Source of the DNA: Alphaproteobacteria bacterium
GTDB taxonomy: Bacteria > Pseudomonadota > Alphaproteobacteria > CACIAM-22H2
Assembly (NCBI GenBank): GCA_017308135.1
Contig: JAFKFM010000010.1
Coordinates: forward strand, 1 to 46,295
Reading direction: 5' to 3'
Length of the DNA stretch: 46,295 nucleotides
Shown: piece after piece, positions 24,907-32,892 of the stretch
How positions within the stretch are numbered: position 1 is the first letter of the stretch
How the letters are laid out: each line of letters starts with the position of its first letter
The notes under the pieces: generated by a model
Database searches by the model: none
Told to the model about the DNA's origin: nothing
What the model saw: only the letters and a program-made list of their open reading frames with translations
Translations under genes and position numbers: made by a program

Positions 24907-26004
24907 GTGGCGCAGATCAAGATCGCGAACATGACGAAGCGTTACCAGGGAACGACGGTCGTAAAGTCGCTTGATCTGGAGATTCGCGACAAGGAGTTCC
25001 TCGTTCTGCTCGGGCCTTCGGGCTGCGGCAAGACCACCACGCTTAACGTCATTGCGGGGCTGGAGGACATCAGCGAAGGGGATATCTATTTTGACGATGC
25101 GCGTGTCAACGACGTGCCGCCCCATAAGCGCAATATCGCGATGGTCTTCCAATCCTACGCGCTTTATCCGCAGAAAACGGTCTACGAGAATATCGGTTTC
25201 GGCCTGCGGCTGATGAAAACGCCGGCCGAGGAGATCGATCGTCGTGTGCGTGCGGCTGCCGAGCGGCTGGAGATCGCGCATCTTTTGGAGCGCCGCCCCG
25301 CGCAGCTTTCCGGTGGCCAGCGCCAGCGCGTCGCCTTGGGGCGCGCGATCGTCCGCCAACCCTCCGTGTTCCTGATGGACGAGCCGCTGTCCAATCTCGA
25401 TGCGGCGTTGCGCGTCACCACAAGGACCCTGATCAAGCAGCTCCATAATTCGATGGGTGCTACTTTCGTTTACGTGACCCACGATCAGGCCGAAGCGATG
25501 ACCCTCGCCGATCGGATCGTCGTGATGAACCAAGGCATCATTCAGCAGATCGGCACGCCCGACGACATCTACCATCGTCCGGCGAATCTTTTTGTCGCGA
25601 CCTTCCTGGGCACACCCCAAATGAACCTGATCGAGGGTACGTTGGGTTGGTCGTCGGGACGGCCGATTTTCTCGCGCGACGGCTTGACGCTACGGCTGCA
25701 GGACATGAATGGGCTTGCGAGCGGAGCCGGCGATCGTCCGGTCGTATTGGGAATCCGCCCGGAGGATGTAGCGATCGCGCCACCGGATGCGACGGACGAT
25801 CCGCAGCTCGCTTGCGAAGCAGCGATGGTTTCCTCGCTCGGAGCCGAGAAATTTATCAATACGACCATCGCGGGGCGCGAGTTGACGTTCCGCGTGGGCA
25901 AGGATGTGGCGGTGTCGCCCGGTGACCGGCTGAAACTGACTGTGCCCGGTGCTCGGGTCCATCTTTTCGATCGGGGGACCGGGGCGGCCCTGGGAAATGC
26001 TTAG
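24907..26004 (+). CDS. ABC transporter ATP-binding protein, MalK/UgpC type
   Basis: A 365-residue ATPase with all nucleotide-binding motifs: Walker A GPSGCGKTT (36-44), Q-loop FQSYALYP, signature LSGGQRQR (134-141), Walker B VFLMDEP with E159, D-loop SNLD and H-loop H192. A C-terminal TOBE/OB regulatory domain (about 240-360) has VVLGIRPEDVAIAPP and a closing VHLFD. The start is GTG at 24907. It energises import by the two upstream permeases. The GntR-family gene follows after a 63-base gap. It is similar to the second ATPase at 32893 but belongs to a separate transporter. Confidence 0.93.
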   Translation: MAQIKIANMTKRYQGTTVVKSLDLEIRDKEFLVLLGPSGCGKTTTLNVIAGLEDISEGDIYFDDARVNDVPPHKRNIAMVFQSYALYPQKTVYENIGFGLRLMKTPAEEIDRRVRAAAERLEIAHLLERRPAQLSGGQRQRVALGRAIVRQPSVFLMDEPLSNLDAALRVTTRTLIKQLHNSMGATFVYVTHDQAEAMTLADRIVVMNQGIIQQIGTPDDIYHRPANLFVATFLGTPQMNLIEGTLGWSSGRPIFSRDGLTLRLQDMNGLASGAGDRPVVLGIRPEDVAIAPPDATDDPQLACEAAMVSSLGAEKFINTTIAGRELTFRVGKDVAVSPGDRLKLTVPGARVHLFDRGTGAALGNA

Positions 26005-26067
26005 GGGCTGGGTTATTACAACCGAGGCGATTCGCGTGATATGCGGATCGGCGGAGAGATCGACGGA

Positions 26068-26811
26068 ATGACGGACGAGCGGATACGCAAAAAGAAGCTT
26101 TCGGAGGAGGTCGGCGCGCGCCTCGAACGCGACATCGCCGACGGCGTTCTGCGCGTGGGCGATTTTCTCCCGTCTGAACGCGCGTTGATGACGCGCTTCG
26201 GCGTCGGCCGGCCCTCGGTCCGCGAGGCGCTATTCGCGTTGGAGAAAAAAGGTCTTGTGACCTTGGGCAGCGGTGCGCGCGCGCGGGTCTGCGCGCCGGA
26301 CCCCGCGAAAATTTTGAGCGAGTTGTCGACGGCGGCGCAACTTTATCTCAGCAATCCCGAAGGCCTGCGCTCGATGCACGATCTTCGCACGCTGCTCGAA
26401 ACCGGATTGGCACGCGAAGCCGCGCGTCGCGCCACGCCGGCGGATATCGCCCGCTTGCGCGAAAGATTGCTCGCCAACGAGAAGGCGATCGGCGACCGCG
26501 ACGCGTTCGAGGCAACCGATAACGAACTCCATCTCGAACTGGCGAGAATTTGCGGCAACCCATTGCTGGTGCGGTTGCATGCCGTCGTCGTCGATTGGCT
26601 GGCGCAGCAGCGGGACATTGTTTTGCGCTATCCGGAAATTGGCCGCATCGCCTACGAGCATCACGAAGCGATCTACAACGCCATCGCCACCCACAATCCG
26701 GACCGCGCCGAGGAAGCCATCCGCGCGAGCCTCAACACGGTCGATCGCGCCTATTGGTCGACGCTGGCGAAGGAGCGGCCGCAGGATTCCGAGCGCGCTT
26801 TGCCGCAGTGA
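26068..26811 (+). CDS. NanR-like GntR/FCD-family transcriptional regulator
   Basis: A 247-residue regulator with an N-terminal GntR winged helix (RKKKLSEEVGARLERDI, LPSERALMTRFGVGRPSVRE, GLVTLGSGARARV) and a C-terminal FCD ligand domain. The RKKLSE opening, the VGRPSVREAL recognition helix and the GxRARV wing closely resemble E. coli NanR, the sialic-acid-responsive repressor. FCD metal ligands D and H are present in TDNELHLELA and a second H in EHHEAI, but the C-terminal histidine of NanR (SHLNSV) is serine here (ASLNTV). ATG 26068 has GGAGAG nine bases upstream; ATG 26041 is an alternative. Its stop overlaps the amidase start (GTGA). No sialic-acid catabolic gene is nearby, so the effector is probably different. 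Confidence 0.88.
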   Translation: MTDERIRKKKLSEEVGARLERDIADGVLRVGDFLPSERALMTRFGVGRPSVREALFALEKKGLVTLGSGARARVCAPDPAKILSELSTAAQLYLSNPEGLRSMHDLRTLLETGLAREAARRATPADIARLRERLLANEKAIGDRDAFEATDNELHLELARICGNPLLVRLHAVVVDWLAQQRDIVLRYPEIGRIAYEHHEAIYNAIATHNPDRAEEAIRASLNTVDRAYWSTLAKERPQDSERALPQ

Positions 26812-28157
26812 CGATCGCCGACGCGCAGGCAGCACTCGAACGGTGCGCAACGTCAGCAACTGAACTCACGCAAGTTGCTTACGCCAAGATCGACGATCCG
26901 GCGGGCGAGGGGCAGCGCAGTTTCATTCGCCTGTTCCGCGATGCGGCGTTCACCACCGCGCGCGAGGACGATACGCGCCGTGCGGACGGTGTTCCGCGCG
27001 GCCCCCTCGCAGGGTTGCCGATTTCGATCAAAGATCTCTGCGACGTCGCCGGCAGCACGACATTGGCGGGCTCGAAAGCGTTGGCCGCATCACCGCCCGC
27101 CGTCGCCGACGCGCCGGTCGTCGCGCGGTTACGGCAAGCGGGCGCGGTTATTCTCGGCACGACCAACATGACCGAATTCGCGATGGGATCGCCGGGGACC
27201 AATCCGCATTACGGGACACCGGCCAATCCCTATGATCGCGCGACGCGCCGCATTCCCGGCGGCTCGTCGTCCGGGGCGGCGGTTTCGGTGAGCGATGGCA
27301 TGGCGATCGCCGCCTTGGGCAGCGACACGGCCGGTTCGGTCCGCGTGCCGGCCGCCCTTTGTGGCTTGACGGGATTCAAGCCGACGGCACGGCGAGTACC
27401 GCTTGAAGGCACGATTCCACTCGCCTTCTCGGCCGATTCGATAGGACCGCTAGCACGCAGCGTCGCCTGTTGCGCCACGATGGATGCCGTGCTCGCTGGC
27501 GAAACCGAAACAAACTCGTCGCCCCGACCATTGAAAGGCTTGCGGTTCGGGTTGCCGGGGAATCACGTTACGGAAGGCCTCGATCCGGTTGTGGCCGCTG
27601 CGTTCGAGCGTGCGGTGTCGGCGCTGTCGGCGGCTGGGGCAAGGATCGAAACATTCGACTTCGCCGAGCTTCGCGAAATGGCCGCGATCGTTGCGCGGCT
27701 GCCCATCGCCGTTGCTGAAGGCTATTGGTGGCATCGGGAACGCTTAGCCGCGCACGGTGACCTATACGATCCGCGTATCGCGCGTCGGTTGCGCGCCGGT
27801 GCTGCGATTTCCGCTGCGGACTATATCGACTATTGTCGGGGGCGGGCGGATGTGTCGGCCCGAGCTGCCGTGGTTACGGCGCGGTTCGACGCGGTTATCA
27901 TGCCCACGACACATATAATCGCGCCACCGATCGAATCAGTGGAGCACGACGATGCCGCGTGGCTGGCGACGAATCTGACGTTGATCCGCAATCCCGGGAT
28001 CGCGAATTTCATGGATCGATGCGCGCTGACGATTCCCTGCCATGTGCTGGGCGAAGCGCCTGTTGGCTTCACCTTGATGGGCGAGGCGATGGCGGACCGG
28101 AGGTTGCTGGCGATCGGCCTGGAAGTCGAGGCGGTTTTGCGTCGTGGACGAGATTGA
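26808..28157 (+). CDS. Amidase signature family amidohydrolase (second of two)
   Basis: A 449-residue amidase-signature enzyme. The triad is K75 in PISIKDLCD, the cis-serine in IPGGSSSGAAVS (S153-S155) and the nucleophile S177 in SDTAGSVRVPAA, the last more like glutamyl-tRNA amidotransferase A and allophanate/indoleacetamide hydrolase-type amidases than the first amidase. The start is GTG at 26808, overlapping the regulator stop by 4 bases, so it is co-translated with its presumed regulator. It is the last gene before direct repeat copy B. It probably cleaves the amide bond of the imported substrate; the natural substrate is unknown. No gatB or gatC partner is present, arguing against a role in tRNA charging. 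Confidence 0.9.
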   Translation: MTIADAQAALERCATSATELTQVAYAKIDDPAGEGQRSFIRLFRDAAFTTAREDDTRRADGVPRGPLAGLPISIKDLCDVAGSTTLAGSKALAASPPAVADAPVVARLRQAGAVILGTTNMTEFAMGSPGTNPHYGTPANPYDRATRRIPGGSSSGAAVSVSDGMAIAALGSDTAGSVRVPAALCGLTGFKPTARRVPLEGTIPLAFSADSIGPLARSVACCATMDAVLAGETETNSSPRPLKGLRFGLPGNHVTEGLDPVVAAAFERAVSALSAAGARIETFDFAELREMAAIVARLPIAVAEGYWWHRERLAAHGDLYDPRIARRLRAGAAISAADYIDYCRGRADVSARAAVVTARFDAVIMPTTHIIAPPIESVEHDDAAWLATNLTLIRNPGIANFMDRCALTIPCHVLGEAPVGFTLMGEAMADRRLLAIGLEVEAVLRRGRD

Positions 28158-28179
28158 ACGCTGAAGGCGATGTCGCCCA

Positions 28180-28260
28180 GGGTTCAAATCCCGCCTCTCT
28201 GAGCACTCGCGAAAGACGAAGGAGCCTGCCCTGGGAAACCAGCGGCGGGCTTCGGCGTTT
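28180..28260 (+). repeat. Direct repeat copy B (attR-like): orphan tRNA 3' end plus terminator
   Basis: Matches copy A at 71 of 81 positions with no gaps. It contains a T-loop-like GGGTTCAAATCCCGCC and a degraded acceptor strand (CTCTCTGAGCA), but no D-arm or anticodon arm precedes it, so it is not a tRNA gene. The terminator hairpin (GAGCCTGCC...GGCGGGCTT) is kept and probably serves the upstream amidase. Together with copy A it brackets about 8.7 kb. Confidence 0.75.
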
Positions 28261-28273
28261 TCGCGAGGTGAAG

Positions 28274-29671
28274 TCAGAATACTTTTCCTGGATTCATCAT
28301 TCCGTGCGGATCGAGGAGCGCCTTGATCGCGCGCATCGCCGCGTGATTTTCCGGTGACGATATCCGGCGCAGTTCGTCGCGGCGCGCGACACCAATTCCA
28401 TGCTCGGCGCTGAACACCCCGCCAAGTCGTTGGGCGAGATCATGGATCGAAGCGCGCAATGCCGCAAGCGCCGCTGGGGCTGGATCGGGAGCGTTCAATG
28501 GTGCAAGGAGATCGAAATGCACGTTACCGTCCCCGACATGACAAACCGGGACCTGCGGAAGGCCTGGTGCTTGGTTATGCGCGAGTTCGGTCGCAATCGA
28601 GATGAACTCGGCGATCCGCGAAACGGGGACGGCGATGTCATGTTGGATCGGCTTTCCAAAGCGCCGGCATGCGGCGCCATGCCGCTCGCGCAAAGCCCAA
28701 AGGCCGTCGCGTTCGCGCTCGCTCGACGCTAGAATGGCGTCGTCGAACGCATCGACCTCCGATGCCATCTCCAGATCCGCCTCGACTTGCGCGCGCAGTT
28801 CGCCAGGATCGCCGCGCGCGTTCCATTCGGCGAGTACGCCCCAGGCGGGCAGGTCCGGAAAGGGCGCTCGCAACGCGGCCTCCGCCGTCGCCAAATGCGT
28901 CAGTCCTTCGCGCGAGATCAGTTCGAAGACTTCGAGCGTCTCGTTCGCCGCCAGACGGCGAAACAACGCGATCGCGCGCGGAACGTCGGGCAAAGCAAAG
29001 AAGGCTGTTTCGCGCGCGGTGGCGCGTCGACCTAGCTCCAATGCCGCCGCGGTGATGAAACCGAGCACGCCTTCCGCGCCGATCAGAAGGCTACCGACAT
29101 CGATGCCGGTATTGCCCTTGCGCACACCGCGCAAGCTTGACCAGATCGAACCGTCGGGGAGTACGGCTTCGATGCCGAGCGTGAGTTTGCGCATGCCGCC
29201 CCGGCGCCACGAACGCAGACCGCCGGCGTTCGTCGACAAAGCGCCGCCGATTTGCGCGCTGCCGGACGATCCAATACGCAGCGGAAAGCCGAGACCGTGA
29301 TGCTCGGCGGCTTGATCGACCGCATCGAGTGTCGCCCCAGCTTCGACGACGATACTGGCGTTTTCCGGGTCGAGTTCGCGGATGCGTGCCATGCGGCGCA
29401 GCGAAACGGCAATCTCGGCGCCCGCGCGAGATGGCATGGCGCCACCCGCAAGCCCCGTCAGCCCGCCCTGGGGAACGAGGGCGATGCGCCGTTCACCGGC
29501 GAAGCGCACGATCCGCACGACTTCATCGACATTGCGCGGCTCCAACAACGCCAGCGGGGCGGGACCGGCTGGCCCACCCCACGGCGTATGACGCGCGGGA
29601 TCGATCGGCGTAACGCTAATCTCGGGAAAGGCACGCGCGACATCGATTGCCGCGTTGCTGTCGGTCGACAT
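28274..29671 (-). CDS. FAD-linked oxidoreductase, GlcD/D-2-hydroxyacid dehydrogenase type
   Basis: A 465-residue flavoprotein of the VAO/PCMH superfamily. The FAD-binding domain (about 35-215) contains VPQGGLTGLAGGA, IVVEAGATLDAVD, FPLRIGSSGSAQIGGALSTN and GSLLIGAEGVLGFIT. The C-terminal catalytic cap has CHVGDGNVHFDLL (metal/substrate histidines) and VFSAEHGIGVARR, and ends DPHGMMNPGKVF, all as in D-lactate, D-2-hydroxyglutarate and glycolate dehydrogenases. It oxidises a D-2-hydroxyacid with electrons passed to the respiratory chain. It follows the binding-protein gene by 16 bases, implying that the imported compound or a product is a hydroxyacid. The exact substrate is unknown. Confidence 0.93.
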   Translation of the reverse strand: MSTDSNAAIDVARAFPEISVTPIDPARHTPWGGPAGPAPLALLEPRNVDEVVRIVRFAGERRIALVPQGGLTGLAGGAMPSRAGAEIAVSLRRMARIRELDPENASIVVEAGATLDAVDQAAEHHGLGFPLRIGSSGSAQIGGALSTNAGGLRSWRRGGMRKLTLGIEAVLPDGSIWSSLRGVRKGNTGIDVGSLLIGAEGVLGFITAAALELGRRATARETAFFALPDVPRAIALFRRLAANETLEVFELISREGLTHLATAEAALRAPFPDLPAWGVLAEWNARGDPGELRAQVEADLEMASEVDAFDDAILASSERERDGLWALRERHGAACRRFGKPIQHDIAVPVSRIAEFISIATELAHNQAPGLPQVPVCHVGDGNVHFDLLAPLNAPDPAPAALAALRASIHDLAQRLGGVFSAEHGIGVARRDELRRISSPENHAAMRAIKALLDPHGMMNPGKVF

Positions 29672-29687
29672 CTCGCGTGCGGTTCCC

Positions 29688-30995
29688 TTACATCAATCCT
29701 TCACGCTTCATGACGCGCTCGATCCCCGCCGCGGCGGCGTCGAGTGCGGCTTTCACGGGCTTACGGCCAACGATGGCAGCGACCGTTTCCTCAAGGAAGA
29801 TACGCTCGGCCTCCTTGGCGCCGGCGAAGGCCGGGAAGGGCGGCGCCGCGATAGGCAGCACCTTCTGAACGACGTCGGCGTAAGGCACCGTCGCGGCATA
29901 AGCCGGGTTGGCGTAGATCGATGCGCGGATCGGGCTGTTGTTGTTGAGTGCCAGCGTCAATTGCACGTCGGGTTGGCTCAAATGGGCGATCAGTTTGTAG
30001 GCGCGTTCCCGCGCGGCCGGATCGCCGTTGGCCGGGATTCCCATCGCCCAGAAACCGGCCGACGATGCGTATCTGACGCCCGAAACATCCTTCGACGTGG
30101 GGAAGGGGGCGAACCACACTTTTCCGGCGACCTGCGACTGATCGGGCGCGTTGAAGCGCTCGAAGTAATTGTCGCCGAAGATCCCCATCGAAATCAGCCC
30201 CTGACTCATCAAGTTCTGTAAGTCGGCGGGCGTGAGAATTCCGAGATTGGGCGGCAGCGCACCCGCGACAAAAAGTTCGTTCAATGCGGTGACGGCTTTG
30301 ATCGCTGCGGGATCGTTGATCTTAATTTTGAAGTCAGGCGTGATGACATCCGCGCCGAAAGCGCGAAGAACGACAACCATGTCCTCGGCCTGATTCGTTT
30401 CGAACGCGAAGCCGTAAACCTGGGCGCCGTCCGCGCGTTTGTACGTGGCCTTCTTCGCCGCTTCCACGAAATCCTCGAACGTCGCGGGTTCGCTGGCGAC
30501 GCCACGGGTGGCGAACACTTCCTTGTTGTAGAAAAGAAGCTGCGGATTATGGCGGATCGGGATCGCCTTGATGCCGCTTTTGTCGCTGAATGCCTTCACC
30601 ATCGCGGGCGACACGTCGGCCATATCGCGGATCGGGTCCGATTTCAGCATTGCGTCCATCGGGACGAGGCGCGCGAGCAAGCTGGGTGTCGCCCAGGTGT
30701 TCAACAGGAAGACGATATCGGTCTTGGTGCGCGAGATATTGAGCTCGCGCAGAATCTTGTCCTGCATCTGGTCGAGCGGGATCGTCGTCCAGGAAAGCTT
30801 TACGTTGGCGGCTTTCTCGAAAGCCTCGCCAATGTTCACCGCCCCGCCGCCACGTTTGCCCTCGATCACCTGCTGGTGGACGATGTGCGACCACAGCGTG
30901 ATTTCCGGGGCCTGTGCGGCGGCCGTACCTATTTGCAGACCAAGTGCGAGCGTCACTGCCGCGCGCCCCAGTTTCCCGAACGGATTGATCCTCAT
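29688..30995 (-). CDS. ABC transporter solute-binding protein, family-1 (sugar-type)
   Basis: A 435-residue periplasmic binding protein. The Sec signal peptide is LGRAAVTLALGLQIG with cleavage near TAAAQA. The mature protein starts EITLWSHIVHQQVIEG, with the usual FEKAANVKLSWTTIP and the C-terminal PVKAALDAAAAGIERVM helix of CUT1-type binding proteins. ATG 30995 has GGAGGA six bases upstream; longer frames are rejected. It is the first gene of a two-gene leftward operon with the FAD oxidase. No permease is encoded on this strand; its transporter is almost certainly the ATPase-permease set starting at 32893, which shares its operator sequence. Confidence 0.92.
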   Translation of the reverse strand: MRINPFGKLGRAAVTLALGLQIGTAAAQAPEITLWSHIVHQQVIEGKRGGGAVNIGEAFEKAANVKLSWTTIPLDQMQDKILRELNISRTKTDIVFLLNTWATPSLLARLVPMDAMLKSDPIRDMADVSPAMVKAFSDKSGIKAIPIRHNPQLLFYNKEVFATRGVASEPATFEDFVEAAKKATYKRADGAQVYGFAFETNQAEDMVVVLRAFGADVITPDFKIKINDPAAIKAVTALNELFVAGALPPNLGILTPADLQNLMSQGLISMGIFGDNYFERFNAPDQSQVAGKVWFAPFPTSKDVSGVRYASSAGFWAMGIPANGDPAARERAYKLIAHLSQPDVQLTLALNNNSPIRASIYANPAYAATVPYADVVQKVLPIAAPPFPAFAGAKEAERIFLEETVAAIVGRKPVKAALDAAAAGIERVMKREGLM

Positions 30996-31081
30996 CGGCG
31001 AGTCCTCCTGCCTGTGGCGATTGAGCCTGTTTTTTTGCATTTCCGGAACCGGAACGGGTGCCCGAAAATCATGTGCGGAGG

Positions 31082-31109
31082 ATTATGACGCGATCTAAGG
31101 CCAAGTAAA
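31082..31109 (-). promoter_or_regulatory. Candidate sigma-70 promoter of the binding protein-FAD oxidase operon
   Basis: The minus strand gives TTTACT, a 16-base spacer and CATAAT (5/6 to TATAAT), about 87 bases ahead of the ATG. The operator-like dyad TGATACAATCA lies 17 bases upstream of the -35. The rest of the 337-bp gap (30996-31332) shows no gene; it is AT-rich around 31100-31150 and otherwise unremarkable. Confidence 0.4.
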
Positions 31110-31125
31110 CAATAAAAAACATCAT

Positions 31126-31136
31126 TGATACAATCA
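31126..31136. promoter_or_regulatory. Shared operator copy 1: TGATACAATCA
   Basis: TGAT-ACA-ATCA is an inverted repeat with a 3-base centre. An identical 11-mer on the opposite strand stands before the ATPase gene at 32799. Compact TGAT/ATCA dyads fit the type of site used by FCD-type GntR regulators, two of which are encoded between the two copies. Confidence 0.6.
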
Positions 31137-31332
31137 GTCATGACACATAATGTGCGATGTATCGCTGCGGTCGGCCAAACCCGGTCGATGGAAGCGCGGA
31201 TTCGGCTCGCGGCAAGCCATTATCCGTCGGGCTTTCGTGGCGCGCGCGGACCGAGCGCCCGTCGACGCGAGGTGATCTCTGTGTGGCCGCGCGCCGCCAA
31301 GCGGTGTACGACGCGTCAGGAGATTCGATGGC

Positions 31333-32004
31333 ATGAACGACGTTGTGGACACCGAACAGCGCGCGCTACTGCAGCGAGAGCGTGGATACGACGCCTTCCA
31401 TTCCGGCCTGATGGAAGGAGCGATCCAGCCCGGCCAATTCCTGTCGCAGCGCGAGATCGGCGTGCTGACCGGCCTGCCGGAGCGCGCGGTGCGGGAGTTG
31501 ATCGTACATCTACTGAGCGACGGTTTGCTGGAAACCGCGCGTCAACGCGGCTTTCGCGTGGCAGGAGTCGACATTTCATTGATTCGCAATGCGTTCCAGC
31601 TTCGCCGCTTCATCGAGTGCGGCGCTGTCATGGAATTCTGCGCGCGCGCGGACGTGGCCGCGCTGGCCGCGTATCGTGCGAAGCACGAAGCGTTGATCCC
31701 CGAAGTGACGCCGAAGCCCGATGCGGAATTCCGAGAGCGCTATTACGCCGTCGATCGTGAGTTGCACGAAGCCATCATCGCTTCGCTTAAAAATCCGCTG
31801 ATCGAGAACGTTTATCGCGTCAATGCAGTAAAGATCCGCCTGATCCGCAGGACGCAAGTCCGCCCCGATCAGTTCATGGCGCAGACCATCGACGAGCACT
31901 TGGCGATCCTTGCCGCCTGCGAACGGCGGGACCGCCATGCGGCGGTCGATGCGATGGCGCTGCATATCGACAACACCATGCGCCGCGTAATGGGGCTGGC
32001 TTGA
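31333..32004 (+). CDS. GntR/FCD-family transcriptional regulator (paralogue 1)
   Basis: A 223-residue regulator with an N-terminal winged helix (FLSQREIGVLTGLPERAVRE, LSDGLLETARQRGFRV) and an FCD domain whose metal ligands are intact: D and H in AVDRELHEAI, H in IDEHLAIL, and H in MALHIDNTM. It is divergent from the binding-protein operon and convergent with a second regulator that shares its layout (SQRE...RELL..L...GLL...QRG...VD...IRNA.Q.R), so the two probably arose by duplication. FCD repressors usually respond to small organic acids or sugars. It is a candidate reader of the TGATACAATCA sites. Confidence 0.9.
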   Translation: MNDVVDTEQRALLQRERGYDAFHSGLMEGAIQPGQFLSQREIGVLTGLPERAVRELIVHLLSDGLLETARQRGFRVAGVDISLIRNAFQLRRFIECGAVMEFCARADVAALAAYRAKHEALIPEVTPKPDAEFRERYYAVDRELHEAIIASLKNPLIENVYRVNAVKIRLIRRTQVRPDQFMAQTIDEHLAILAACERRDRHAAVDAMALHIDNTMRRVMGLA

Positions 32005-32029
32005 AGGCGCGATCCGTGCGGACGGAGAT

Positions 32030-32719
32030 CTAGAACGAAACCGCGCGTGCGCGCGCGCTTTCGATGTGTTCGCGCATCGTGGCGAGTGCTGCGGTTTCGT
32101 CGCGCGCGAGAAGCGCATCGAGGATGCGAATATGTTCGCCCAGCGCTGCCGGCAGTACTTCGGGCGTCAGGCGCATGCGATCGACATTGATCAAACGCAC
32201 GCGGATGCTGACGATTCCATAAGCTTGAATCAGCATATCGTTGCCGGTCGCCTCGATCAGGAAGGCATGCATGCCCGCGTCGACCGATTGCGCCTCCTCA
32301 AGAAGTGCATGGTCCGCTCCGCGGGCGGCGCGCTCGAGGACATCCAGGTGCAAAGCCTTCTGATGCCGTAGCTCTTCGTCACCTACGATCTGAATAGCGG
32401 AGGATACCGCCTCGCGCTCGAACGCCATGCGCATCTGATAGGCGTTGCGAATCGATTTGAGATCGACCGCGGTAATTTGAATGCCGCGTTGCGGCATGAC
32501 GGTGAGCAGGCCCTCGGCCTCTAGCCGCGGCAAAAGCTCGCGAAGGGCGCCCAACGATATATCGAGCATCGCAACCAACTCGCGTTGGGAGATCACATGC
32601 CCAGGCCGCAAACGTCCGGAAAGCAACAGACGTTGGAATCTGTCGTAAGCGAGGCGACGGACCGATCCGCCACCATCGCTGGGTTCATTTTCAGGAAGGA
32701 TCGACGCAGATAGCAACAT
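32030..32719 (-). CDS. GntR/FCD-family transcriptional regulator (paralogue 2)
   Basis: A 229-residue regulator: winged helix with HVISQRELVAMLDISLGALR and EGLLTVMPQRGIQITAVD, then an FCD domain with D/H in SVDAGMHAFL, H in GEHIRILD and H in MREHIESA. ATG 32719. It is transcribed away from the ATPase-permease-dehydrogenase operon and ends 25 bases from the end of paralogue 1. Sequence similarity to paralogue 1 is clear by eye in both domains. Either or both may control the flanking operons through the shared dyad; possibly one senses substrate and the other a pathway product (inference). Confidence 0.9.
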   Translation of the reverse strand: MLLSASILPENEPSDGGGSVRRLAYDRFQRLLLSGRLRPGHVISQRELVAMLDISLGALRELLPRLEAEGLLTVMPQRGIQITAVDLKSIRNAYQMRMAFEREAVSSAIQIVGDEELRHQKALHLDVLERAARGADHALLEEAQSVDAGMHAFLIEATGNDMLIQAYGIVSIRVRLINVDRMRLTPEVLPAALGEHIRILDALLARDETAALATMREHIESARARAVSF

Positions 32720-32798
32720 TCGCCTTCATTCCCCACTTGCGTGTCGAAATCAATCACCTGCGCTCGATTAACTTCATTCTCGGCACTGATGCCCAAAG

Positions 32799-32809
32799 TG
32801 ATTGTATCA
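32799..32809. promoter_or_regulatory. Shared operator copy 2: TGATTGTATCA (reverse of TGATACAATCA)
   Basis: The same 11-mer as at 31126, on the opposite strand. It overlaps the -35 of a possible promoter GTGATT-N17-TATGAT (32798-32826) about 70 bases ahead of the ATPase ATG, so occupancy would block polymerase. Further short AT-rich repeats (GCATACTT, CATATGC) follow at 32830-32860. Confidence 0.6.
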
Positions 32810-32892
32810 GATGTGGCAGGTATGATAAGGGCATACTTAACATATGCAATATGCCGCTGGGAAACTTTTCCTATACGGTGATCGGGGGGGCA

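Noticed and set aside
26041..26067. Upstream ATG as the start of the NanR-like regulator
   Set aside because: The ATG at 26068 has a better-placed GGAGAG and begins directly at the conserved basic segment. The upstream choice adds nine residues without family similarity, though it cannot be excluded.
26808..28157. Reading the second amidase as GatA of the tRNA amidotransferase
   Set aside because: The signature is similar but no gatC or gatB is adjacent and the gene is coupled to a transport regulator, so a catabolic amidase is more likely.
19514..28179. Search for an integrase, transposase or insertion sequence inside the tRNA-flanked segment
   Set aside because: Every gene is accounted for by metabolic, transport or regulatory functions; no recombinase motifs or terminal inverted repeats were seen. 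The island interpretation therefore rests on the flanking repeats alone.
28180..28206. A second tRNA gene suggested by GGGTTCAAATCCCGCC
   Set aside because: No D-arm, anticodon arm or 5' acceptor strand precedes it, and the 3' acceptor strand is degraded. It is only a tRNA 3' fragment belonging to the repeat.
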